DNA of 64,000 nucleotides, taken from assembly GCF_050948175.1 (NCBI RefSeq), contig NC_135201.1, positions 434,001 to 498,000 of the forward strand, in the 5' to 3' direction. The translations under genes were made by a program, and so were the position numbers. Positions 45,000-58,800 of the stretch are shown piece after piece. Below the pieces are notes generated by a model. It did no database searches, had not been told where the DNA came from, and saw only the letters and a program-made list of their open reading frames with translations. How positions within the stretch are numbered: the stretch's first letter is position 1; each line of letters starts with the position of its first letter. The stretch comes from Xylocopa sonorina (lineage: Eukaryota > Arthropoda > Insecta > Hymenoptera > Apidae).

Positions 45000-47900
45000 T
45001 CATGAAACATAGAAATGAGATGCGATATCGCGTTTTAAGAAGCATTACAACTCTATTGCTACTATACGTAGTCATCTGCAAACGCTATTTCCTAGCAAGG
45101 AAGTGTCTCATTTACATTCATTTGAAGCGCAGACGAGGAATACATAACGCTTCCCAATGAATATTATATCTCATCTTGAAACATAGAAATGAGATGCGAT
45201 ATCGCGTTTTAAGAAGCATTACAACTCTATTGCTACGATACATAGACATCTGCAAACGCTATTTCCTAGCAAGGAAGTGTCGCATTTACATTCTTTGTAA
45301 GTGAATACGAGGTATACAAGAGACCTCGCTATAAATATTATATCTTATCATGAATCATAGAAATGAGATGCGATATCGCGTTTTAAGAAGCCTTAGAACT
45401 CTACTGCTTCCATAAGTAGACACCTGCAATCGCTATTTCCTAGCAAGGAAGTGTCGCATTTACATTCATTTGAAGCGTAGACGAGGAATACATAGTACTT
45501 CGCAATGAATATTGTGTCCTATCATGAAACATAGAAATGAGATGCGATATCGCGTTTTAAGAAGCATTACAACTCTATTGTTACGATACGTAGACATCTG
45601 CAAACGCTCTTTCCTAGCAAGGAAGTGTCGCATTTACATTCATTTGAAGCGTGGACGAGGAATACATAACGCTTCGCAATGAATATTGTGTCCTATCATG
45701 AAACATAGAAATGAGATGCGATATCGCATTTTAAGAAGCATTACAACTCTATTCCTACGATACGTAGACATCTGCTAGCGCTATTTCCTAGCAAGGAAGT
45801 TTCGCATTTACATTCATTTGAAGCGTAGACGAGGAATACATAGCACTTCGCAATGAATATTATATCTTATCATGAATCATAGAAATGAGATGCGATATCG
45901 CGTTTTAAGAAGCCTTAGAACTCTACTGTTTCCATAACTAGACAACTGCAATCGCTATTTCCTAGCAAGGAAGTGTCGCATTTACATTCATTTGAAGCGT
46001 AGACGAGGAATACATAGTACTCCGCAATGAATATTGTGTCTTATCATGAAACATAGAAATGAGATGCGATATCGTGTTTTAAGAAGCATTACAACTCTAT
46101 TGCTACGATACGTAGACATCTGCAAACGCTATTTCCTAGCAAGGAAGTGTCGCATTTACATTCATTTGAAGCGTAGCCGAGGAATACATAGCACTTCGCA
46201 ATGAATATTGTGTCTTATCATGAGACATAGAAGTGAGATGCGATATCGCGTTTTAAGAAGCATTACAACTCTATTGCTACGATACGTAGACATCTGCAAA
46301 CGCTATTTCCTAGCAAGGAAGTGTCGCATTTACATTCATTTGAAGCGTAGACGAGGAATACATAACACTTCGCAATGAATATTATATCTTAACATGAATC
46401 ATTGAAATGAGATGCGATATCGCGTTTTAAGAAGCTTCAGAACTCTATTGCTACGATACGTAGACATCTGCAAACGCTATTTCCTAGCAAGGAAGTGTCG
46501 CATTTACATTCATTTGAAGCGTAGACGAGGAACACATAGTACTTCGCAATGAATATTATATCTTATCATGAAACATAGAAATGAGATGCGATGTCGCGGT
46601 TTAAGAAGCTTTAGAACTCTACTGCTTCCATACGTAGACACCTGCAATCGCTATTTCCTAGCAAGGAAGTGTCGCATTTACATTCATTTCAAGCGTAGAC
46701 GAGGAATACATAGTACTTCGCAATGAATATTGTATCTTATCATGAAACATAGAAATGAGATGCGATATCGCGTTTTAAGAAGCATTACAACTCTATTGCT
46801 ACTATACGTAGACATCTGCAAACGCTATTTCCTAGCAAGGAAGCGTCGCATTTACATTCATTTGAAGCGTAGACGAGGAATACATAGTACTTCGCAATGA
46901 ATATTATACCTTATCATGAAACATAGAAATGAGATGCGATATCGCGTTTTAAGAAGCATTACAATTCTATTGCTACGATACGTAGACATCTGCAAACGCT
47001 ATTTCCTAGCAAGGAAGTGTCTCATTTACATTCATTTGAAGCGCAGACGAGGAATACATAACGCTTCCCAATGAATATTATATCTTATCTTGAAACATAG
47101 AAATGAGATGCGATATCGCGTTTTAAGAAGCATTACAACTCTATTGCCACGATACGTAGACATCTGCAAACGCTATTTCCTAGCAAGGAAGTGTCGCATT
47201 TACATTCTTTTGAAGTGAATACGAGGTATATAAGAGACTTCGCAATGAATATTATATCTTATCATGAATCATAGAAATGAGATGCGATATCGCGTTTTAA
47301 GAAGCCTTAGAACTCTACTGCTTCCATAAGTAGACACCTGCAATCGCTATTTCCTAGCAAGGAAGTGTCGCATTTACATTCATTTGAAGCGTAGACGAGG
47401 AATACATAGTACTTCGCAATGAATATTGTGTCCTATCATGAAACATAGAAATGAGATGCGATATCGCGTTTTAAGAAGCATTACAACTCTATTGTTACGA
47501 TACGTAGACATCTGCAAACGCTATTTCCTAGCAAGGAAGTGTCGCATTTACATTCATTTGAAGTGTAGACGAGGAATACATAACGCTTCGTAATGAATAT
47601 TATATCTTGTCTTGAAACATAGAAATGAGATGCGATATCGTGTTTTACGAAGCATTACAACTCTATTGCTACGATGCGTAGATATCTGCAAACGCTATTT
47701 CCTAGCAAGGAAGTGTCGCATTTACATTCATTTGAAGCGTAGACGAGGAATACATAGCACTTCGCAATGAATATTATGTCTTATCATGAATCATAGAAAT
47801 GAGATGCGATATCGCGTTTTAAGAAGCCTTAGAACTCTACTGCTTCCATAACTAGACAACTGCAATCGCTATTTCCTAGCAAGGAAGTGTCGCATTTACA

Positions 47901-50900
47901 TTCATTTGAAGCGTAGACGAGGAATACATAGTACTTCGCAATGAATATTGTGTCTTATAGTGAAACATAGAAATGAGATGCGATATCGCGTTTTAAGAAT
48001 ATTACAACTCTATTGCTACGATACGTAGACATCTGCAAACGCTATTTCCTAGCAAGGAAGTGTCGCATTTACATTCATTTGAAGCGAAAAAGAGGAATAC
48101 ATAGTACTTCGCAATGAATATTGTGTCTTATCATGAAACATAGAAGTGCGATGCGATATCGCGTTTTAAGAAGCATTACAACTCTATTGCTACAATACGT
48201 AGACATCTGCAAACGCTATTTCCTAGCAAGGAAGTGTCGCATTTACATTCATTTGAAGCGTAGACGAGGAATACATAGTACTTCGCAATGAATATTGTGT
48301 CCTATCATGAAACATAGAAATGAGATGCGATATCGCGTTTTAAGAAGCATTACAACTCTATTGCTACGATACGTAGTTATCTGCAAACGCTATTTCCTAG
48401 CAAGGAAGTGTCGCATTTACATTCATTTGAAGCGTAGACGAGGAATACATAACGCTTCGTAACGAATATTATATCTTGTCTTGAAACATAGAAATGAGAT
48501 GCGATATCGCGTTTTAAGAAGCATTACAACTCTATTGCTACGATACGTAGACATCTGCAAACGCTATTTCCTAGCAAGGAAGTGTCGCATTTACATTCAT
48601 TTGAAGCGTAGACGAGGAACACATAGTACTTCGCAATGAATATTGTGTCCTATCATGAAACATAGAAATGAGATGCGATATCGCGGTTTAAGAAGCATTA
48701 CAACACTATTGCTACGATACGTAGTCATCTGCAAACGCTATTTCCTAGCAAGGAAGTGTCGCATTTACATTCATTTGAAGCGTAGACGAGGAATACATAG
48801 TACTTCGCAATGAATATTGTGTCCTATCATGAAACATAGAAATGAGATGCGATATCGCGTTTTAAGAATATTACAACTCTATTGCTACGATACGTAGACA
48901 TCTGCAAACGCTATTTCCTAGCAAGGAAGTGTCGCATTTACATTCCTTTGAAGTGAATACGAGGTATTCATGAGACTTCGCAATGAATATTATATCTTAT
49001 CATGAAACATAGAAATGAGATGCGATATCGCGTTTTAAGAAGCATTACAACTCTATTGCTACGATACGTAGACATCTGCAAACGCTATTTCCTAGCAAGG
49101 AAGTGTCGCATTTACATTCATTTGAAGCGAAGAAGAGGAATACATAGTACTTCGCAATGAATATTGTGTCTTATCATGAAACATAGAAATGAGATGCGAT
49201 ATCGCGTTCTAAGAAGCATTACAACTCTATTGCTACGATACGTAGACATCTGCAAACGCTATTTCCTAGCAAGGAAGTGTCGCATTTACATTCATTTGAA
49301 GTGTAGACGAGGAATACATAACGCTTCGTAATGAATATTATATCTTGTCTTGAAACATAGAAATGAGATGCGATATCGCGTTTTAAGAAGCATTACAACT
49401 CTATTGCTACGATACGTAGGCATCTGCAAACGCTATTTCCTAGCAAGGAAGTGTCGCATTTACATTCATTTGAAGCGTAGACGAGGAACACATAACGCTT
49501 CGTAATGAATATTATATCTTGTCTTGAAACATAGAAATGAGATGCGATATCGCGTTTTAAGAAGCATTACAACTCTATTGCTACGATACGTAGACATCTG
49601 CAAACGCTATTTCCTAGCAAGGAAGTGTCGCATTTACATTCATTTGAAGCGAAGACGAGGAATACGTAGTACTTCGCAATGAATATTGTGTCCTATCATG
49701 AAACATAGAAATGTGATGCGATATCGCGTTTTAAGAAGCATTATAACTCTATTGCTACGATACGTAGACATCTGCAAACGCTATTTCCTAGCAAGGAAGT
49801 GTCGCATTTACATTCATTTGAAGCGAAGACGAGGAATACGTAGTACTTCGCAATGAATATTGTGTCCTATCATGAATCATAGAAATGAGATGCGATATCG
49901 CGGTTTAAGAAGCATTACAACTCTATTGCTACGATACGTAGTCATCTGCAAACGCTATTTCCTAGCAAGGCAGTGTCGCATTTACATTCATTTGAAGCGT
50001 AGACGAGGAATACATAACGCTTCGTAATGAATATTATATCTTGTCTTGAAACATAGAAATGAGATGCGATATCGCGTTTTAAGAAGCATTACAACTCTAT
50101 TGCTACGATACGTAGACATCTGCAAACGCTATTTCCTAGCAAGGAAGAGTCGCATTTACATTCATTTGAAGCGTAGACGAGGAATACATAACGCTTCGCA
50201 ATGAATATTATATCTTATCATGAATCATAGAAATGAGATGCGATATCGCGTTTTAAGAAGCCTTAGAACTCTACTGCTTCCATAACTAGACACCTGCAAT
50301 CGCTATTTCCTAGCAAGGAAGAGTCGCATTTACATTCATTTGAAGCGTAGACGAGGAATACATAGTACTTCGCAATGAATATTGTATCTTATAATGAAAC
50401 ATAGAAATGAGATGCGATATCGCGTTTTAAGAAGCTTTAGAACTCTATTGCTACGATACGTAGACATCTGCAAACGCTGTTTCCTAGCAAGGAAGTGTCG
50501 CATTTACATTCATTTGAAGCGTAGACGAGGAATACATAGTACTTCGCAATGAATATTGTGTCCTATCATGAAACATAGAAATGAGATGCGATATCGCGTT
50601 TTAAGAATATTACAACTCTATTGCTACGATACGTAGACATCTGCAAACGCTATTTCCTAGCAAGGAAGTGTCGCATTTACATTCATTTGAAGCGAAGAAG
50701 AGGAATACATGGTACTTCGCAATGAATATTGTGTCCTATCATGAAACATAGAAGTGAGATGCGATATCGCGTTTTAAGAAGCACTAGAACTCTATTGCTA
50801 CGATACGTAGACATCTGCAAACGCTATTTCCTAGCAAGGAAGTGTCGCATTTACATTCATTTGAAGCGAAGACGAGGAATACGTAGTACTTCGCAATGAA

Positions 50901-53900
50901 TATTGTGTCCTATCATGAAACATAGAAATGAGATGCGATATCGCGTTTTAAGAAGCATTATAACTCTATTGCTACGATACGTAGACATCTGCAAACGCTA
51001 TTTCCTAGCAAGGAAGGTCCCCTTTACATTCATTTGAAGCGTTGACGAGGAATGCATAACACTTCGCAATGAATATTATATCTTATCATGAATCATAGAA
51101 ATGAGATGCGATATCGCGTTTTAAGAAGCTTCAGAACTCTATTGCTACTATACGTAGACATCTGCAAACGCTATTTCCTAGCAAGGAAGTGTCGCATTTA
51201 CATTCATTTGAAGCGTAGACGAGGAACACATAGTACTTCGCAATGAATATTGTGTCCTATCATGAAACATAGAAATGAGATGCGATATCGCGGTTTAAGA
51301 AGCATTACAACTCTATTGCTACGATACGTAGTCATCTGCAAACGCTATTTCCTAGCAAGGCAGTGTCGCATTTACATTCATTTGAAGCGTAGACGAGGAA
51401 TACATAACGCTTCGTAATGAATATTATATCTTGTCTTGAAACATAGAAATGAGATGCGATATCGCGTTTTAAGAAGCATTACAACTCTATTGCTACGATA
51501 CGTAGACATCTGCAAACGCTATTTCCTAGCAAGGAAGTGTCGCATTTACATTCATTTGAAGCGTAGACGAGGAATACATAACACTTCGCAATGAATATTA
51601 TATCTTATCATGAATCATAGAAATGAGATGCGATATCGCGTTTTAAGGAGCCTTAGAATTCTGTTGCTACGATACGTAGACATCTGCAATCGCTATTTCC
51701 TAGCAGGGAAGTGTCGTATTTACATTCATTTGAAGCGTAGACGAGGAATACATAGTACTTCGCAATGAATATTATATCTTATCATGAAACATAGAAATGA
51801 GATGCGATATCGCGTTTTAAGAGGCCTTCGAACTCTACTGCTTCCATACGTAGACACCTGCAATCGCTATTTCCTATCAAGGAAGTGTCGCATTTACATT
51901 CATTTGATGCGTAGACGAGGAATACATAGTACTTCACAATGAACATTATATCTTATCATGAAACATAGAAATGAGATGCGATATCGCGTTTTAAGAATCA
52001 TAAAATCTCTATTGCTACGATACGTAGAAATCTGCAAACGCTATTTCCTTGCATGGAAGAGTCGCATTTACATTCCTTTGAAGTGAATACGAGGTATTCA
52101 TGAGACTTCGCAATGAATATTATATCTTATCATGAAACATAGAAATGAGATGCGATATCGCGTTTTAAGAAGCATTACAACTCCATTGCTACGATACGTA
52201 GACATCTGCAAACGCTATTTCCTAGCAAGGAAGTGTCGCATTTACATTCATTTGAAGCGAAGAAGAGGAATACATAGTACTTCGCAATGAATATTGTGTC
52301 TTATCATGAAACATAGAAATGAGATGCGATATCGCGTTCTAAGAAGCATTACAACTCTATTGCTACGATACGTAGACATCTGCAAACGCTATTTCCTAGC
52401 AAGGAAGTGTCGCATTTACATTCATTTGAAGCGTAGACGAGGAATACATAGTACTTCGCAATGAATATTATATCTTATCATGAATCATTGAAATGAGATG
52501 CGATATCGCGTTTATGAAGCTTCAGAACTCTATTGCTACGATACGTAGACATCTGCAAACGCTATTTCGTAGCAAGGAAGTGTCGCATTTACATTCATTT
52601 GAAGCGTAGACGAGGAATACATAGTACTTCGCAATGAATATTATATCTTATCATGAAACATAGAAATGAGATGCGATGTCGCGGCTTAAGAAGCTTTAGA
52701 ACTCTACTGCTTCCATACGTAGACACCTGCAATCGCTATTTCCTAGCAAGGAAGTGTCGCATTTACATTCATTTGAAGCGTAGACGAGGAATACATAGTA
52801 CTTCGCAATGAATATTATATCTTATCATGAAACATAGAAATGAGATGCGATATCGCGGTTTAAGAAGCTTTAGAATTCTACTGCTTCCATACGTAGACAC
52901 CTGCAATCGCTATCTCCTAGCAAGGAAGTGTCGCATTTACATTCATTTGAAGCGTAGACGAGGAATACATAGTACTTCGCAATGAATATTGTGTCCTATC
53001 ATGAAACATAGAAATGAGATGCGATATCGCGTTTTAAGAAGCATTACAACTCTATTGCTACGATACGTATAAATCTGCAAACGCTATTTCCTAGCAAGGA
53101 AGTGTCGCATTTACATTCTTTTGAAGTGAATACGAGGTATACATGAGACTTCGCAATGAAAATTATATCTTATCATGAAACATAGAAATTGGATGCGATA
53201 TCGCGTTTTAAGAAGCTTCAGAACTCTATTGCTACGATACGTAGACATCTGCAAACGCTATTTCCTAGCAAGGAAGTGTCGCATTTACATTCATTTGAAG
53301 CGTAGACGAGGAACACATAGTACTTCGCAATGAATATTGTGTCCTATCATGAAACATAGAAATGAGATGCGATATCGCGGTTTAAGAAGCATTACAACTC
53401 TATTGCTACGATACGTAGTCATCTGCAAACGCTATTTCCTAGCAAGGAAGTATCGCATTTACATTCATTTGAAGCGTAGACGAGGAATACATAGTACTTC
53501 GCAATGAATATTGTGCCCTATCATGAAACATAGAAATGATATGCGATATCGCGTTTTAAGAAGCATTACAACTCTATTGCTACGATACGTAGACATCTGC
53601 AAACGCTATTTTCTAGCAAGGAAGTGTCGCATTTACATTCATTTGAAGCGTAGACGAGGAATACATAGTACTTCGCAATGAATATTATATCTTATCATGA
53701 ATCATTGAAATGAGATGCGATATCGCGTTTTAAGGAGCATTACAACTCTATTGCTACGATACGTAGACATCTGCAAACGCTATTTCCTAGCAAGGAAGTG
53801 TCACATTTACATTCATTTGAAGCGTAGACGAGGAATACATAGTACTTCGCAATGAATATTGTGTCCTATCATGAAACATAGAAATGAGATGCGATATCGC

Positions 53901-54360
53901 GTTTTAAGAAGCATTACAACTCTATTGCTACGATACGTAGACATCTGCAAACGCTATTTCCTAGCAAGGAAGTGTCGCATTTACATTCATTTGAAGCGTA
54001 GACGAGGAACACATAGTACTTCGCAATGAATATTGTGTCCTATCATGAATCATAGAAATGAGATGCGATATCGCGTTTTAAGGAGCATTACAACTCTATT
54101 GCTACGATACGTAGACATCTGCAAACGCTATTTCCTAGCAAGGAAGTGTCACATTTACATTCATTTGAAGCGTAGACGAGGAATACATAGTACTTCGCAA
54201 TGAATATTGTGTCCTATCATGAAACATAGAAATGAGATGCGATATCGCGTTTTAAGAAGCCTTAGAACTCTACTGCTTCCATAAGTAAACACCAGCAATC
54301 GCTATTTCCTAGCAAGGAAGTGTCGCATTTACATTCATTTGAAGCGTAGACGAGGAATAC
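45000..54360 (+). repeat. Less ordered satellite segment next to the retrotransposon
   Basis: Monomers remain 174 bp and in phase, but I found no multi-kilobase near-identical units here. Only local reuse is visible: 'gtagtcatctgc' with 'aaggcagtg' at 49941 and 51331 (shift 1,390), the 'gaagcttcag' plus 'gtagtcatctgc' group about 2,087 bp apart (51.1 and 53.2 kb), and the 'gcgttctaag' variant at about 49205 and 52335 (shift 3,130). Private variants and small deletions are more frequent, for example a shortened 'ggaaggtcccc' near 51015 and 'gtttatgaagc' near 52511. No genes were seen. Confidence 0.75.
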
Positions 54361-54364
54361 ATAG
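54361..54364. repeat. Target site duplication (left), ATAG
   Basis: The satellite reads 'gaatacATAG' and then switches to TGTCACGTCG. The same ATAG follows the right LTR at 63138-63141, where the satellite continues with 'tacttcgc'. Removing the element and one ATAG restores an uninterrupted 174-bp monomer. Confidence 0.93.
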
Positions 54365-55852
54365 TGTCACGTCGCGGTTTAGGAAAATTTCCGATATAAC
54401 TCGCGGATGACACGCAGCCAAGTCACGGAATATAGTCGCTAAATCGCGACGGATGAGGGTTCCGTTGATGGGACGCGAACACTGTTATCACTCGCGGACG
54501 CGGTAAATATCAAAGATTCTTACCTTTGCGGCCACTCGTTACTGCAGTTGTTTCAATAATTTTGTTGCAGGTACCGCTGTCGTCTCGGATCGCCTTCCGG
54601 GATAGTCGCTGCGTACGGGCTGCGTCGAGGTATCGTCAGCTGGATGAGCTTCCAACGGCACGGGCTGGAGCGTTGAACCGACGGAAGCAGGACAGCAGGC
54701 GCAACTGCAGCGGCAGGGTAGCGGGATGAACCCGTCTCGGAACTGATGTACTCACGAAATAATCGTCGAAGGAAGTTTTTACGTCCCGCACGACGCGTTC
54801 TTCGTTTAGCGGCGCGGCACATTCAAAACGTAATTCGTCTGGCTGGATACGAGTCGGTAAGCGGCGTTCCGCTCTAGCCTTGTCGGTCCAGGAGAACGAA
54901 GAATCGCTTTATAACTTCGAACAGTCAATGCTTATCATTCAACAGAGTTAAGCGGCGGTCCTCTCTAACTAAGTCGAATTCAAAACAATAGACTTACTCG
55001 AAGAGTGAATGTGTGTTTCGAGTACGCGAATACCGTAGAATGTATGAGGGTATTAGAAATAATTGCAAGTGGAATATGTAAAATAAAACAAAGATATATT
55101 CTAATATAAAACCTACGCTTACACTTAACTTTCCCTAAACTAGATTAAAGTAGACTTAGTACGAACTAGAACTTGAATCGATATGAATTTAGAATCGAAG
55201 ACACCTCGAAGTGAGGTGACGGAATGGCCCTAAGGCATTGGATTGAAGTGAAGTCGAGCGAATTCGGATAAGAAGTGACTATCGTCTCGCGTGCACGCGA
55301 CCTCCTCGGATCGCGTGGCGCGCGAGTCGCTGGGCCCCGCGGTGGGGATGGACGGTCGAGGTAGGGCGGCCGCACGGCCCTCGCGGTGGGGCGGCCGGTC
55401 GGAGTGGGGCGCGGCTCGCGTTCAGCGTGAGCCGCGCGCGTCGAGTGCGCGCGTGATCGCGTCGCAACTTACAAATTAACGAACTTAGTCTTAGAAATAC
55501 ATATGTGTGTTGTTCGTGTTACAATGGATGTGTCGTGTACTTAGATCTAGGATTTTAATATCTACGTGTATATACGTTCGAATAATATGTATATGGACGC
55601 GTTATATCGGGCGATTCGATGCGTTGTTCCTCAGGTGCCTCGTATCTCGCTGGATACGCGCGATAGCGCGGTCGAATGGTCGAACTCCTGGGTTGATGCT
55701 GCGGCTTGGCTGCCTTGGCTCGGCTGTAGGGCGGTACGCCCGTGTGCGGATGTGCTCGTCTCGTACGCTCAGGTGCAGCTTGTTGCAGGTAAGATGCTGC
55801 TGGATGCTGCGGGAGGCGCTGGTGGGTGTACGGCGGTACGCCGGACGTCACA
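54365..55852 (-). repeat. 3' LTR (left copy, 1,488 bp)
   Basis: Direct repeat of 61649-63137 at a shift of 7,284 bp, rising to 7,285 after a one-base indel near 54673. In coding orientation it runs from 55852 down to 54365, starting TGTGACGTCC and ending CGTGACA. Differences from the other LTR that I could count: GTTTAGG/GTCTAGG, GGATGAC/GGATAAC, GCGGTAA/GCTGTAA, GAGCGTT/GAGAAGTT, CAACTGC/CAAGTGC, GGCTGG/GGTTGG, GCGTTCC/GCGGTCC, GTGAGCC/GTGAACC and GCGCGTG/GCGAGTG. About 55270-55470 is very GC- and CpG-rich, while about 55010-55190 is AT-rich. Its first 298 bases in coding orientation also encode the last 98 residues of pol. Other short open frames here look accidental. Confidence 0.95.
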
Positions 55853-58800
55853 CCTCCCCCCTCAAAAAAGGAATCTTGGCGGTGCCGAGATCTCCTGACT
55901 GGTTGATGTGAGCTTGGATATGTCTCCATGGTTGTTGCACTGCCGGTTGGCTGCCTTGTTTCTGCCGATTCCCTGCTGTCGAATCCATAGCTGGCTCGTT
56001 TCACCTCTGCGGAGTGACCTTCGTCGCTGGTGACGGAAGTTTCGGTGCTGGATACCCTTGCTTCGGCACTATCGTCACTAACACTATTACCACTGGCACT
56101 GATACTAAAGTTTCTCGCGTTCGAGTCGCTCTGAGTTTGTTCATTCTCAGTCTTTTGCTGTTTGACACTACTCATACGTTTACATGGTTTTAATTTATTC
56201 GCATGGACAATCTTATATTTACTCTTAATAGCTAGTTTTACGTTATTATTGCTCAGAATTTCAAGTATTCTATATGGGCCTACATATTGGGATTGAAATT
56301 TATGCTTGTGAGGCTCTCTAAGTAAAAATACCCACTGACCGACTTTGAAATTCTGAACATTTTGCTTCTTATCATAGTAATATTTCGCGCGACGCTTCGC
56401 TTTGTCTAGATTCTCTCTCGCTATTTTCTGGGAAGTCGTAATTTTATCGTTTAAGTTTATTAAATAGTCCGAGTAAGTTTCGTTCTCTGTGCTATCCTGG
56501 AATGGTGTGTCTGATGGGGTTCTCGCAATACGACCGAAAACGAGTTCGTGGGGTGTATAGAGGGTACCTTCGTGTACGCTTGTATTGTAGGAGAACATGG
56601 CATACGGGAGCCATCTCTCCCAATCGCCACTGGTGTCGATGTAATGCTTTAAGTATTCCGCCAGGACGTGGTGTGATCTTTCCACCGATCCGTTAGTTTG
56701 TGGGTGGAAATCTGTGGATTTGTATTGCTTTATTCGTAATTTTATCGCGATGGCTTTAATTAAACTATTTATAAAGTTGGAGCCCTGGTCGGTAAGAATT
56801 CCTTTTGGACATCCAAATCTGCAGATGAAGCCGGTAATGAGGGCATCTGCTATGTCGACGGCGGTAGTTTGTTTTAACGGGATAGCAATGGAGTATTTTG
56901 TTAGAAGGTCCTGGATCGTGAGAATGTTAGTGTATCCCTCGGGCGTTACTGGAAGTGGCCCCATGACATCCATAGATATCTTATCGAACGCGCAGCCCGG
57001 TGTATCCGTTAAAGTTAAGGGCTGTCTCGTTTTTACGCGAACTAACTTCTCTAGTTGACAACTCCGACATTTGTTAATATAATTCTGAATTTCGTTCTTC
57101 ATATTGGGCCAGTAATATCTTTCTCTGATACGGGAGTATGTCTTATTAACTCCTTTGTGACCACCTACCGGTGAGTCGTGATTTTCGCGAATAATTTTCT
57201 CTCTATTTTGTTCCGCGGGTATATGAATGAGGCCTTGACAGACTGTGATTTGAAGTGTGGTCTCGTAAAATAGGTCTTGCAATGCTGTTCGAAGTTGAAA
57301 CCACGTAACCGAGTCTAACGCGGTCTGCGCGATGCTAAAAGTTGTTAATTGCAGTTCAAAGATTACATCGTACAACGAACGGAGAGATTCTATTACTACT
57401 TGGTAGTCTATTGCGCGTTTCTCGTGCTCTATTACGGGTAATTGAATTTGATAGAAGTTGTCTATTTTGGTTACTTTGGCCTTTGTCAGATTAATGTTTG
57501 ATTCGTGTGTAAAAAATTTTCCCGATTTTTCTATTTGATTAGCGCCGGCGTCGTAGGGGCGTCCGGAAGTTGTTATGAATATAACGTGATTGTCGCGCCT
57601 AGTGGCGATGGTATCTCTCGTGTACTTAAAAAGCGGTTCGTACCGAACGTGCTCGGTCGGTAAAGGGGCTGCTGCGGTATGGTTATCATCTGAAATCGGT
57701 GAGGGTGGAGGAGGAGGAGGAATTGCGGATTTCTTTGAATGATGAGGTTTTGGATACGGATCGAATATATTCTCGTCGGATGAGGATGATTGCATGAGAG
57801 GACAGACTTTGACGGGATTACGGGATAAGGCGTCTGCGTTCAAATTCGTCTTACCAGTCTTATAAACCATCTCGTAATCATACTCCGCGAGCTTCAGCCT
57901 CCACCTCACAAGACGGCTGGATGGATCCTTGACGGAGTTCATCCACACCAGTGGACGATGGTCGGTTACTAATTTAAATTGATTTCCGTAAACATACGGT
58001 CTGAACTGGTGTACCGCATAAACGATCGCGAGGCACTCTTTTTCTATTGTCGAGTAGTTTTTCTCGGCGGAGTTTAGGAGTCGCGATGTATACGCGATCG
58101 GAAGGTCGCGGCCTATCGGGCCTTGGCTCAAAACTGCGCCGATTGCATCCGCTGATGCATCGGTAGTGATTACAAAAGGTAATTTAAAATTTGGAAATTG
58201 TAGAATTGGCGCTTCGCATAGTGCATCTCGTAAATAAACGAACGCGTTTTGTTGCTCGTTTCGCCATACGAACGGGATATCCTTTTTTAATAAATTTGTT
58301 AGCGGCTTTGCGATATTGGAAAAATTTTCTATAAAGCGTCTGTAGTAACCCGCGAGTCCCAGAAATTGTTTTACTTGTTTGGGGTTCGTAGGACGCGGAA
58401 AGTTTCGGACGGCGCTTATTTTCGAAGGGTCGGGTTTCACGCCACTTTCGCTAATGACGTGCCCGAGATAACTAACCTCGCGGCGGAGGAACTCGCACTT
58501 ATCGGGTTGAAGTGCCAAGTTCGCTTCTCGGAGTCTGTTTGTTAGTTTTATATACTTGGCCGCATGCTCTTGGAGCGAGCTCGCGTAAACAACTATGTCG
58601 TCTAGGTATACGAATAGTTCGTTTCCCTGTAATCCCGCAAGCACGCTGTCCATTGAGCGTTGAAATGTGGCGGGCGCGTTTTTGAGCCCGAATGGCATCC
58701 TCGTAAATTCGAAATGCCCATGTGGCGTTGAAAACGCGGTTTTATGGGCGTCAGCGGGTTCCATCGGTATCTGGTGAAACCCGCTGGCTAAATCGAAGGT

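Larger units (their letters stand above)
1..54360 (+). repeat. 174-bp tandem satellite array (left arm, about 312 monomers)
   Basis: The whole stretch is head-to-tail copies of one monomer. The landmark CGCGTTTTAA recurs at 141, 315, 491, 665, 839 and 1013, giving steps of 174 (one of 176), and the same step holds up to 54246. The monomer is AT-rich but contains several conserved CpGs. Each unit carries a GCGATATCGC palindrome, a CTACG-ATA-CGTAG inverted repeat and a TTCCT-AGCA-AGGAA inverted repeat. Monomers fall into recurring subtypes: 'gaagcattacaac'; 'gaagccttagaac' with 'cttccataagtag'; 'ggagctttagaattctg' with 'gcaggg'; 'gaatcataac' with 'ttgcatgg'; and 'gatgtcgcgg'. No host gene, RNA gene or unrelated insertion was seen in this stretch. 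The size resembles that of centromeric satellites in many eukaryotes, but a centromeric role is inference only. Confidence 0.97.

Noticed and set aside
1..54360. Tandem repeats as a possible CRISPR array
   Set aside because: There are no unique spacers; the full 174-bp unit repeats with gradual variation, and the context is eukaryotic.
55507..55911. Plus-strand frames in and near the LTRs (also 55291-55479, 54526-54729 and their right-LTR copies)
   Set aside because: They overlap the LTR or pol tail, have no recognisable domain and are biased by GC-rich sequence.
55853..56500. Possible env gene between integrase and the 3' LTR
   Set aside because: The pol frame fills this interval up to the LTR; no signal peptide, membrane segment or separate frame is present.
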